A stretch of 64,000 nucleotides of DNA from Euzebya pacifica (GTDB taxonomy: Bacteria > Actinomycetota > Nitriliruptoria > Euzebyales > Euzebyaceae), in the NCBI RefSeq assembly GCF_003344865.1, contig NZ_CP031165.1, forward strand, positions 1,493,910 to 1,557,909. Direction: 5' to 3'. A program made the position numbers and the translations under genes. This document shows positions 17,501 to 28,074 of this stretch, piece by piece. The notes beneath the pieces were generated by a model that worked only from the letters and a program-made list of their open reading frames with translations, was not told the origin of the DNA and did no database searches. The number at the start of each line of letters is the position of its first letter. The first letter of the stretch is position 1.

Positions 17501-17602
17501 CGACACCGCCTGGCCGGCCTCTACCTCCGGCTCGGCGTGACCAACCGAGACCAAGCCGTCGCCTTCGCCGCGCGCTACGGCGACCTCCCGCAGGTCCCGT
17601 AG
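17501..17602 (+). pseudogene. Severed 3' end of a LuxR-family regulator gene
   Basis: The last 33 codons before the TAG at 17600 read RHRLAGLYLRLGVTNRDQAV followed by AFAARYGDL. This is the second half of a LuxR-type helix-turn-helix (recognition helix plus the usual LGVxNRxQAV ending). Nothing upstream in the frame resembles the rest of a LuxR protein; the preceding sequence belongs to the lipoprotein gene in another frame. It looks like the residue of a deletion or insertion event. Confidence 0.65.
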
Positions 17603-17621
17603 AGCACCCGTCGCGACGTGA

Positions 17622-18275
17622 TCAACCGCCGTGGGCGCCGGACCACAGCGGCCGCAGGTGGTCGCGGAAGGACGGGGCAAGGGTCGTGGGAAGGACTGCG
17701 GGGGTGCGCTGCCTGATGGTCAGCCATGCCGCATCCACTGCAGGCACCGGCCTGAACGCCTGTCGGGGGACATGGCCGCCGACGGTGAAGGTCCACCACG
17801 GCGCCCAGGCGGCCGACCGAAGCGTTGTCGGAGGCGCCGCTGCGCGTTTGTGGGCCACCTCGGCCTGCACCAGCAGATCGGCTCGAGTCGGCCCCTTGTC
17901 CGGGTCGTCGAGCAGCGCGTCGAGGATGTCGCTCGTCACGCCGAACGGGACGTTGCCGACCACCCGGTAGGGCTCGCGTGGCCAACGGAACCGACGGATG
18001 TCGCAGGTGATCACACGGACCCGATCAACGTCGGCGTAGCGGCTGCGAAGCCGTTCCGCGAGCTGGCGGTCACGCTCGACTGCCACGACCCTGACGCCCG
18101 TCTCGGCGAGCGGATCGGTCAGCGCGCCGCGTCCGGCCCCGATCTCGACGACCAGGTCATCGGGGTCGAGGGCGAGCCGCTCAACGGCTCGGGCGACCAC
18201 CCCTGAGTCGACGAGGAAGTTCTGGCCGTGGGTTCGTCGTCGCTGGTCGGCCGCTGAGCGGCGTCGCACAGCCAC
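17622..18275 (-). CDS. erm: Erm-family 23S rRNA adenine-N6-methyltransferase, short C-terminus
   Basis: A 217-residue Rossmann methyltransferase of the KsgA/Erm family. THGQNFLVDSGVV near residue 15 is the Erm/KsgA opening, EIGAGRGALT (44-53) is motif I, and NVPFGVTSD (N108-G112) is the catalytic motif IV. Methylation of A2058 confers MLS resistance. The chain stops soon after VDAAWLTIRQR and lacks the C-terminal helical domain of typical Erm enzymes (about 240-380 residues), as in mycobacterial Erm(37). The GTG at 18275 has GAGG seven bases upstream; GTG 18269 is an alternative. A short ORF with a strong Shine-Dalgarno overlaps the start. Confidence 0.85.
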   Translation of the reverse strand: MAVRRRSAADQRRRTHGQNFLVDSGVVARAVERLALDPDDLVVEIGAGRGALTDPLAETGVRVVAVERDRQLAERLRSRYADVDRVRVITCDIRRFRWPREPYRVVGNVPFGVTSDILDALLDDPDKGPTRADLLVQAEVAHKRAAAPPTTLRSAAWAPWWTFTVGGHVPRQAFRPVPAVDAAWLTIRQRTPAVLPTTLAPSFRDHLRPLWSGAHGG

Positions 18276-18306
18276 GGTGGCGCCTCGTGAGCATGAAGGT
18301 TGGCAT
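18181..18306 (-). CDS. Putative leader ORF overlapping the erm start
   Basis: A 41-codon ORF starting at ATG 18306, with a strong GGAGG six bases upstream. It reads MPTFMLTRRHRGCATPL and continues out of frame through the first ~30 codons of erm. The only good Shine-Dalgarno in the erm leader serves this ORF. It may be a regulatory leader peptide, a device for translational coupling, or the true N-terminus of erm displaced by a frameshift. It resembles no known protein. Confidence 0.35.
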   Translation of the reverse strand: MPTFMLTRRHRGCATPLSGRPATTNPRPELPRRLRGGRPSR

Positions 18307-18436
18307 GACGGTCCTCCGCGTCGGTCGGTGTCGTTGCAGCCGATGGACGATAGCGGACTTGCGGTGTCGGGAACAGAGGCTTGTGAAAACGTGGTCCGCG
18401 CACACACGGATCCCGGCCCCGATGTCACACCCAGGC

Positions 18437-18450
18437 CGTACACTTGTTCG
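18437..18450 (+). promoter_or_regulatory. LexA-like SOS box overlapping a leaderless -10
   Basis: CGTAC-actt-GTTCG differs at one base from a perfect dyad of the actinobacterial LexA box (CGAAC-N4-GTTCG). It contains the -10-like TACACT (18439-18444) and ends one base before the ATG at 18452, so LexA would cover the transcription start. Confidence 0.65.
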
Positions 18451-18451
18451 T

Positions 18452-19798
18452 ATGAAGGTCGGGCTGGATCGAGCGCCGGGTGGAGGGTCCTCCGCCGGTG
18501 TCGGTGTGCTCGATCCGGTTGACTCGGCGGTCTCGTTGCTGCGCGAGGTCGACCGGCTGATGGCCCGGTTGCTGCGCTGCATCCAGCAGGCCGGCGGCGT
18601 CGCCAGGGATGGTCTGCCGGCCCGCCGACTGATCGGCCTCGCCGCGGACGTGACCGGTGCCGAAGCGGCGTTCCTCGAGCGGTGTGTGCAGACGCTGTCG
18701 GCGATGCCCGAGACCTGGCAGGCCTTCGACCAGGGCTGCCTGTCGTGGTCACAGGTCCGCGCCATCGTCATGCACGCCCGCGACCTGTCCGTCGCCCAAC
18801 GACAGACCCTCGACGACCAGCTCGCCGCCGCCGTCGGTACCGCCCGCGACGTCGAACCCGACCGGATCGGCGAGATCACCGCCGACCTCGCCTGGCGCAT
18901 CGACCGCACGGCCGTCGACACGGCCGCCGAGCGGGCACCGGATCATCCGTCGGCGGTCTGCCAGCCCTCCTTCGACGGATGGGGCGACTGGTACATCCAC
19001 GCCGACCCCGAGCTCAACGCCGTCCTCGGCCAGGCCATGAACGCCGCCGCCAACCGACCCACAGCCGCACAGGGACCCGCAGGGCACGACCACCACCTCG
19101 ACGTCCCTGACGACGCGGTTGGCGACGACGACCCCGAGATCCCGGACGTGCCGACTGATGACGAGGGCACGCCGATCCCCAAGAAGTACCGGGACACCCG
19201 GCCACGACGGGTCCAGCTCGCCGAAGGGCTGTACCGGGCGCTCAGCGAGTGGCTTGCCACCCCCGCCCCCGGACGACCAGCCCGACCCCGCCTGTCGGCC
19301 ATCGTCGACGTCAAGGACCTCCTCGCCGACAGTGACGGTCCGGACGGCCGGGCGACCGGGCGGTTGTTGTGGCAGACCGCCGGCGGATCCACCCGCATCA
19401 GCCAGGTCACCGCCCAGGCATGGGCCTGCGACGCCACCATGATTCCCATCATCACCGACGGCACCCTCGTGATGGCCGCCGGACGTGGCGACACCCCCGT
19501 CACCAAACCCCATCGTGATGCCCTCGACGCCAGGGACCAGAGCTGCCGGTTCCCCGGCTGTCGTGCGCCGGCACGGTGGACCGACGCCCACCACGTCATC
19601 CCACGGCCCGGCCCGACCGACACCACCAACATGGTGTTGCTGTGCCGCCGTTGCCACCTGCGGGTCCACGCCCCCGGCTGGACCCAGACCCTCCAGCCCG
19701 ACGGCACCTACACAGTCCAGCACGGTCGCACCCGGCTGGTCTCCCGACCCCCGCTGCGACCGACCCAACCAAGACCGGCCCAGCCAAGACCGACCTGA
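18452..19798 (+). CDS. DUF222 / HNH endonuclease-domain protein (13E12-type)
   Basis: 448 residues. The N-terminal two thirds are a DUF222 region (LLREVDRLMARLLRC, GCLSWSQVRAIVMHARDL). The C-terminus is an HNH nuclease: CRFPGCRAPARWTDAHHVIP, then N-x-VLLCRRCHLRVH, with zinc cysteines and the catalytic histidines intact. The family is abundant in actinobacteria; several mycobacterial members belong to the SOS regulon, consistent with the LexA-like box here. TACACT lies seven bases before ATG, so the mRNA is probably leaderless. Pro/Arg/Gln repeats fill the last 15 residues. It is divergent from erm. Confidence 0.9.
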   Translation: MKVGLDRAPGGGSSAGVGVLDPVDSAVSLLREVDRLMARLLRCIQQAGGVARDGLPARRLIGLAADVTGAEAAFLERCVQTLSAMPETWQAFDQGCLSWSQVRAIVMHARDLSVAQRQTLDDQLAAAVGTARDVEPDRIGEITADLAWRIDRTAVDTAAERAPDHPSAVCQPSFDGWGDWYIHADPELNAVLGQAMNAAANRPTAAQGPAGHDHHLDVPDDAVGDDDPEIPDVPTDDEGTPIPKKYRDTRPRRVQLAEGLYRALSEWLATPAPGRPARPRLSAIVDVKDLLADSDGPDGRATGRLLWQTAGGSTRISQVTAQAWACDATMIPIITDGTLVMAAGRGDTPVTKPHRDALDARDQSCRFPGCRAPARWTDAHHVIPRPGPTDTTNMVLLCRRCHLRVHAPGWTQTLQPDGTYTVQHGRTRLVSRPPLRPTQPRPAQPRPT

Positions 19799-19862
19799 CC
19801 CGCACCCCACCGACCAGGTGGGGCCGCAGCCGTGCGGTCGGGCCGGCCGTACGCTGTCGCCC

Positions 19863-21512
<1,650 letters not shown>

Positions 21513-21556
21513 CCCCCCCGCGAGCCGGCCCCCGCCGGCCCCGCTGCGATCGTCGG

Positions 21557-21604
21557 CGCGATCGGGGCCTGCGTCGCCGTGGGCCGATCGGGCCCCCGAT
21601 CGCG
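21557..21604. terminator. Long inverted repeat between the two ABC-F genes
   Basis: Perfect 11-bp arms CGCGATCGGGG (21557-21567) and CCCCGATCGCG (21594-21604) separated by 26 bases. It may terminate the upstream ABC-F gene or act as an operator for ettA, whose -10-like element follows 24 bases later. GATCG occurs five times between 21547 and 21602. Confidence 0.5.
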
Positions 21605-21641
21605 CCGGTCATCGTGCGGGGTACCGATAGCCTGTGCCGCC

Positions 21642-23312
<1,671 letters not shown>

Positions 23313-23329
23313 CCAGCCGCCAGATCACC

Positions 23330-23362
23330 CGACGCCCGGCCCTCGAAGGGGGCCGGGCGTCG
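23330..23362 (+). terminator. Terminator hairpin after ettA
   Basis: A perfect 13-bp stem, CGACGCCCGGCCC / GGGCCGGGCGTCG, with a 7-base loop, 17 bases after the ettA stop. There is no T-run. Confidence 0.8.
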
Positions 23363-23404
23363 TCGTTCGGGCGCGCGGGTTGGCAGGAGCTGTCAGCACG
23401 CATG

Positions 23405-23433
23405 TTGACGCCGTCAAGTTGACGTCGTTATCT
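23405..23433 (+). promoter_or_regulatory. Promoter with embedded palindrome for the MMPL-TetR operon
   Basis: TTGACG (-35, 23405-23410), 17 bases, then TTATCT (-10, 23428-23433). The 13-bp palindrome TTGACGCCGTCAA (23405-23417) covers the -35, and TTGACG is repeated at 23419. This is a plausible operator for the TetR regulator encoded at the end of the operon. The GTG start is 40 bases downstream. Confidence 0.7.
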
Positions 23434-23473
23434 TCGACTCGACCCCGTCACTTCGCATCGAAAGCGACCAATC

Positions 23474-25744
23474 GTGTCGACCACCCCCGCCACACGCAGC
23501 CCGCTGTCCGTCCGCCGCCCGTGGCTGATCGCCCTCCTCGCCCTCGTCGGCTTCGTCGTCGCCGGCGCGCTGGGTGGTGACGTCCAGGACTCCCTGGTCT
23601 CGGGCGGCTTCGACGACCCGGGGTCGGAGTCCTCGGCGGCCGCCGCGGTCGTCGCCGACACCTTCGACGGCGGCGCCCCCGATGTGGTGCTGCTCGTCAC
23701 CGCCGCCGACGGTTCGGTCGATGCGCCCGAGGTGGCCGCGGCCGGCGTGGCCCTCACCGAGGACCTGGCGAGCCGTGGCGAGGTCGTGCAGGCCACGAGC
23801 TACTGGACGCTGGCTTCGGCCCCGCCGTTGCGCTCCACCGACGGCGACCGGGCGCTGGTCCTCCTCCGCTTCGCCGGTGACGAGAGCGAACGGCTCGACC
23901 GTGCCGGGGAGCTGCGGGAGGAGCTGCACGAGCGCGACCTCGACGGGGTGGCCGAGGTCACCGTCGGTGGGATGTCCGCGGTGTTCAGCGAGGTCAACGA
24001 AACTGTCGAGTCCGACCTGGTCCTCGCCGAGGTCGTCGCCCTGCCGTTGACGCTGATCCTGCTGATCATCATCTTCGGGTCCGTTGTCTCTGCGATGCTC
24101 CCACTGGCCATCGGTGGCCTCTCCATCGTCGGCACGTTCCTGGCGCTGGAGCTCATCGCCGGCCTGACCGACGTCTCGATCTTCGCCCTCAACTTCACCA
24201 CCGCCCTCGGCCTCGGGTTGGCCATCGACTACGCGCTGCTGGTGGTCAACCGCTACCGGGAGGAGCTCGCCGCCGGCCACGACCCCACGACGGCGGTCAC
24301 CCGGACCGTCCGCACCGCCGGCCGCACGGTGGTGTTCTCCGGCCTGACCGTCGCCTCCAGCCTCGTCGCCCTGCTCGTGTTCCAGTTCGCCTTCCTCAAG
24401 TCCTTCGCCTACGCCGGCATCGCCGTGGTCGGCCTGGCCGTGGTCGGTGCGGTCGTTGTCCTGCCGGCGATCCTCGTCCTGCTCGGCCACCGCGTGAACG
24501 CCCTCACCGTCCGCCGTCCGAAGGTCACCGCCCCCGGCGAGGAGACCGACGGCGTGTGGCATCGCATCGCCATGACCGTCATGCGTCGGCCCGTGCCGAT
24601 CGCCACGGTGTCCACGCTGGTCCTGCTGCTGCTCGGCGTCCCCTTCCTCGGCGTGGAGCTCGGCTTCCCCGACGACCGGGTGCTGCCGCCCGGCGCGGAG
24701 ACCCGAGAGGTCAGCCAGGTCCTGCGTACCGAGTTCGACAGCCGCGAGCAGTCGGCCCTGTCGGTGGTCGTGCCCGACGTGGACGCCCGCGGCACCGACG
24801 CCGCGGCCATCAGCGGGTACGCCCAGGAGCTCAGCACCCTCGACGGGGTCGCCCGGGTCGACGCGGCCGTGGGGTCCTTCATCGGCGGCGTCCGGCTGCC
24901 CGTCGAGCTGCCCTTCGCCGCCACGCTGGCCACCTCCGACGCCACCTACCTGCAGGTCGTCCCCGACGTCGAACCGATCTCCGCCGCGGGCGAGCAGCTG
25001 GTCGCCGACGTCCGCGCCGTCGATGCTCCCGCCGACGGTGTGCTGGTCGGCGGCCCGTCCGCGGAGCTGGCGGACTCCAAGCAGGGGTTGGTCGACCGCC
25101 TCCCCCTCGCCCTCGCGCTGATCGCCGTCATCACCTTCGTCGTGCTGTTCCTGTCCTTCGGGTCGGTGCTGATGCCGATCAAGGCGATCGTCCTGAACCT
25201 GCTCAGCCTGACCGCGACCCTGGGAGCGATGGTGTGGGTCTTCCAGGACGGACGTTTCCAGGATGCGCTGGGGTTCACCGCCACCGGGGCGTTGACCGTC
25301 ACGATGCCTATCCTGCTGTTCGTGCTCGCGTTCGGGCTGTCGATGGACTACGAGGTGTTCCTGCTGTCACGCATCAAGGAGGAGTGGGACCGCACCGGCG
25401 ACCCGATCGGCTCGGTCGCCCAGGGGCTGGAACGCACCGGCCGCATCGTCACCGCCGCTGCCGTCCTCATCGCCGTGGTCTTCGTGTCCTTCGGCATCAC
25501 CGGGTCCGTCAGCTTCATGAAGCTGTTCGGGTTCGGCATGACCCTGGCCGTGCTCGTCGACGCCTTCGTCGTGCGCACGACCCTGGTCCCGGCGTTCATG
25601 CGCCTGGCCGGCGGGGCGAACTGGTGGGCCCCCGCGCCGTTGCGCCGGTTCCACGACCGCTTCGGGTTCAGCGAACACGTCGACCTCGACGACGACGAGA
25701 TCGTCCTGAACCCGCCTCGACAACCGATGGATGCCACCCTGTGA
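23474..25744 (+). CDS. MMPL-family (RND) transporter
   Basis: 756 residues with the twofold MMPL plan: one helix, a soluble domain (about 30-170), five or six helices, then a second copy. Signature stretches are GLGLAIDYALLVVNRYREEL and FGLSMDYEVFLLSRIKEEW, which carry the Asp-Tyr pairs of the proton relay. MMPL proteins export lipids or drugs across the membrane. The GTG start follows a clear promoter. The stop overlaps the TetR gene by 4 bp, a common exporter-repressor layout. The substrate is unknown. Confidence 0.92.
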   Translation: MSTTPATRSPLSVRRPWLIALLALVGFVVAGALGGDVQDSLVSGGFDDPGSESSAAAAVVADTFDGGAPDVVLLVTAADGSVDAPEVAAAGVALTEDLASRGEVVQATSYWTLASAPPLRSTDGDRALVLLRFAGDESERLDRAGELREELHERDLDGVAEVTVGGMSAVFSEVNETVESDLVLAEVVALPLTLILLIIIFGSVVSAMLPLAIGGLSIVGTFLALELIAGLTDVSIFALNFTTALGLGLAIDYALLVVNRYREELAAGHDPTTAVTRTVRTAGRTVVFSGLTVASSLVALLVFQFAFLKSFAYAGIAVVGLAVVGAVVVLPAILVLLGHRVNALTVRRPKVTAPGEETDGVWHRIAMTVMRRPVPIATVSTLVLLLLGVPFLGVELGFPDDRVLPPGAETREVSQVLRTEFDSREQSALSVVVPDVDARGTDAAAISGYAQELSTLDGVARVDAAVGSFIGGVRLPVELPFAATLATSDATYLQVVPDVEPISAAGEQLVADVRAVDAPADGVLVGGPSAELADSKQGLVDRLPLALALIAVITFVVLFLSFGSVLMPIKAIVLNLLSLTATLGAMVWVFQDGRFQDALGFTATGALTVTMPILLFVLAFGLSMDYEVFLLSRIKEEWDRTGDPIGSVAQGLERTGRIVTAAAVLIAVVFVSFGITGSVSFMKLFGFGMTLAVLVDAFVVRTTLVPAFMRLAGGANWWAPAPLRRFHDRFGFSEHVDLDDDEIVLNPPRQPMDATL

Positions 25745-26412
25745 CCGATCCCGCCGCCGTTCCCACATCCGACGGAGCCCCGCAGCGACGGGCCGTGGGG
25801 CATCGCGCCGACGCGGGGCAGGGCGAGCTGCTCCGTGCCCAGCTGCTCGACGCGGCGGAGGCCCAGCTGGCCACCCGGGGGTCGATCCAGGCCGTGTCCC
25901 TGCGCCAGGTCGCTCGCGACGTGGGGGTGAGCGCCACGTCGGTGTACCTGCACTTCGCCGACAAGGACGACCTGTTCATCGGGGTCTGCCAACGACGGTT
26001 CGAGGCGTTCGCGCAGCTGCTCCGGGAGGCGCGGGAGGGGCTCGACAGCGCGGCGGCGCAGGTCAAGGCGACGGGCAAGGCCTACGTTCGCTTCGGCATG
26101 GAGCATCCCGAGCAGTACGCCATCCTCTTCGGGGGCGTGGTGCCGGTCGAGACGGTCAAGGCCCGCATTCCGGAAGAGGAGCTGGCGGGGTACCAAGCCC
26201 TCCTCGAGCTCGCTGCGATCGTGCGTCAGGGCATCGAGTCGGGAGAGTTCCGCCAGGTCGATGCGTTCATGGCGACGTTGACGTTGTGGTCGACCGTCCA
26301 TGGCCTCGTGGGCGTGCTGGCCCACGGGTTCGGGATGATCGGTGAGGTCGACGTCCAGTCCGCCACCGATACGGTCACCGATCTGCTGCTGGACGGCCTC
26401 AGGGCTCCCTGA
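25741..26412 (+). CDS. TetR/AcrR-family regulator (WHG-type C-terminus)
   Basis: 223 residues. The N-terminal HTH reads LLDAAEAQLATRG...VSLRQVARDVGVSATSVYLHFADKDDL across residues 35-80, a canonical TetR DNA-binding domain. The C-terminus includes YVRFGMEHPEQYAILFGG and WSTVHGLVGVLA, typical of the WHG ligand domain. The GTG overlaps the MMPL stop (GTGA), so repressor and pump are made together, and the palindrome in the operon promoter is the likely target (inference). Confidence 0.9.
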   Translation: MTDPAAVPTSDGAPQRRAVGHRADAGQGELLRAQLLDAAEAQLATRGSIQAVSLRQVARDVGVSATSVYLHFADKDDLFIGVCQRRFEAFAQLLREAREGLDSAAAQVKATGKAYVRFGMEHPEQYAILFGGVVPVETVKARIPEEELAGYQALLELAAIVRQGIESGEFRQVDAFMATLTLWSTVHGLVGVLAHGFGMIGEVDVQSATDTVTDLLLDGLRAP

Positions 26413-26430
26413 CGCCAGCTGGGTGAGGGG

Positions 26431-26619
26431 TCAGGCGCTGCGCGGCGCGTGCACGCTGAAGCGACGGGTGTCCCGTCCCTCGACGGCGATCTGGGCCAGG
26501 AGGCGTTCCACGACCAGACCGGCATCCTGCGGCTCCATCACGTGGAGGTTGGCGAGGGTGGCGTCGAGTCGCTGGCGGGCGGTGGGCGGGGTCAGGGTGA
26601 TGGGGCTCATGACCTCCAT
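26431..26619 (-). CDS. Small hypothetical protein downstream of mshC
   Basis: 62 residues (ends RRFSVHAPRSA). It is soluble, with helix-forming DATLANLHVMEPQDAGLVVE in the middle. Codon third positions are strongly G/C, as in true genes of this genome. It starts 64 bases after the mshC stop on the same strand. No Shine-Dalgarno is evident for ATG 26619; a second ATG four codons in has GGAGG too close. No family recognised. Confidence 0.5.
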   Translation of the reverse strand: MEVMSPITLTPPTARQRLDATLANLHVMEPQDAGLVVERLLAQIAVEGRDTRRFSVHAPRSA

Positions 26620-26682
26620 ATCGGCGGTGCCGACGAGACCATGAGCCCCATTGTCCAGGCTGGACCAGCGGGCCCGGTCCGA

Positions 26683-27828
26683 TCACACCCCGAGGAAGAA
26701 ACCGAGCTGGGTGGCAGCAGCCCGGGCGGCCATCCCGTTGCCAGCCGACACCGCGTCGTCGATCAGCCGGATGGCCCGCGGGGTGTCGAGGTCGTCGTCC
26801 ACCGCAGCGGCCACCGCGGCGACCACGCCGTCGACCGCCAACGGGTCACCGTCTGCCGCGCCGTGCCAGCCCTTGACCGCGGTGGCAGCCGACTCCATGT
26901 CGGCCTCGGTGTAGGTCCAGCCCGACCGGTAGTGGTTGGACAGCATCAGGCGGCGAACTGCGTCGGGGTCGTAGCGGTCCAGCAAGTCACCGAGGAAGAC
27001 GAGGTTGCCCAGGCTCTTGGACATCTTCACGTCCTCCAGCGCCACCATGCCCACGTGCATCCACACCCGGGCGAAGGGGCCCTGCCCGGTCAGCGCCTCG
27101 GACTGCAGGATCTCGGCTTCGTGGTGGGGGAAGATCAGGTCGTTCCCGCCCCCGTGGATGTCGATCGTCGAGCCGAGGTGCTCCATGGCCATCGCCGAGC
27201 ACTCCAGGTGCCAGCCCGGCCGTCCGGCGCCCCAGGGGGTCGCCCACGACGGTTCGTCGGGCAGGCTCGGCTGCCACAGCAGGAAGTCCAGCTTGTTGCG
27301 CTTGCCCTCGGCGTCGGGGTCCCCGCCCTTCTCCGTGAACTGCCGCAGCGCCTCGTCCCGATCCAACCCCGAGAACGCCAGGTAGTCGTCCATCGCGTCG
27401 ACGTCGGCGTACACCCGGCCGTCGGCCAGGGCATAGGCGACCCCCCGCTCGAGCAGTCCCGACACCATCGGGATCATCGCCGGGACGGCCTCGGTGGCGA
27501 AGGGGATGACGTCCGGCGGGCGCAGGCCGAGCCGGGTGAGGTTCGCGTGGAAGGCCGCTGCCTCGCTGCGCGAGAGGACCTGGTAGTCCACGCCGCGTTC
27601 GCGGGAGGTCCGCAGGATGTCGTCATCGACATCGGTCACGTTCCGGACGTAGACGACCTTGTGGCCCTTGGCCTCGAGACGCCTGATCAGCACGTCGAAG
27701 ACGGTGTAGACGAAGGCGTGTCCGAGGTGGGCGGAGTCGTAGGGGGTGATGCCGCACACGTACAACCGCACGGTGGCGCCGGCCACGAAAGGAGCGGTGG
27801 TGGACGTGCGCGTGTCGAACAGCTGCAT
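26683..27828 (-). CDS. mshC: Cysteine:GlcN-Ins ligase of mycothiol synthesis
   Basis: 381 residues, a class I cysteinyl-tRNA synthetase relative. YVCGITPYDSAHLGHAF (zinc ligand C25 and the HIGH-like HLGH) carries the Ile-Thr-Pro of MshC rather than the Pro-Thr-Val of CysS. WHLECSAMAMEHLG supplies the second zinc cysteine, GGGNDLIFPHHE the cysteine pocket and KMSKSLGNL the ATP loop. The anticodon-binding tail of CysS is absent. It joins cysteine to GlcN-Ins, the penultimate mycothiol step. ATG 27828 (MQLFDT) was chosen; upstream in-frame codons are not conserved-looking. The leader contains several hairpins. Confidence 0.88.
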   Translation of the reverse strand: MQLFDTRTSTTAPFVAGATVRLYVCGITPYDSAHLGHAFVYTVFDVLIRRLEAKGHKVVYVRNVTDVDDDILRTSRERGVDYQVLSRSEAAAFHANLTRLGLRPPDVIPFATEAVPAMIPMVSGLLERGVAYALADGRVYADVDAMDDYLAFSGLDRDEALRQFTEKGGDPDAEGKRNKLDFLLWQPSLPDEPSWATPWGAGRPGWHLECSAMAMEHLGSTIDIHGGGNDLIFPHHEAEILQSEALTGQGPFARVWMHVGMVALEDVKMSKSLGNLVFLGDLLDRYDPDAVRRLMLSNHYRSGWTYTEADMESAATAVKGWHGAADGDPLAVDGVVAAVAAAVDDDLDTPRAIRLIDDAVSAGNGMAARAAATQLGFFLGV

Positions 27829-27943
27829 GGGTGCGTGATCCTGTCTGGCGAACGCGTCGTTGGCCGGCCCCAACGTAGCGTCGCGACCCTGCATTCCCGC
27901 ACCTGCGCGATGCCTCGGTGGGAGCGACCCCGAAAAAGGGAGA

Positions 27944-27980
27944 AGCCCGGCGAAGAGCGCAGTCAACTCTCCGCCGGGCT
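27944..27980 (-). terminator. Hairpin with T-run in the mshC leader / after rnhB
   Basis: Arms AGCCCGGCG and CGCCGGGCT plus an inner AGAG/CTCT make a 13-bp stem with one mismatch. On the minus strand TTCTCCCTTTTT follows. It lies after rnhB and about 115 bases before the mshC start, so it is either the rnhB terminator or a leader attenuator. Two smaller hairpins sit upstream (27983-28002 and 28013-28041). Confidence 0.6.
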
Positions 27981-28074
27981 GTCGGGGCGCCCTGGGGCCC
28001 CGGAGACTTCATCATGGCGGCCCCTTCCCCGCGTCGCCATGGTTATTGGGGATGGTTGTCCATACCCGAAATGA

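Noticed and set aside
27623-28015. Leader ORF starting MMKSPG upstream of mshC as a cysteine attenuator peptide
   Set aside because: Only one Cys codon precedes the hairpin, there is no good Shine-Dalgarno, and the frame runs on far beyond it.
27829-28074. T-box or other known riboswitch before mshC
   Set aside because: No T-box AGGGTGG core or other recognised aptamer motif is present; only generic hairpins are seen.
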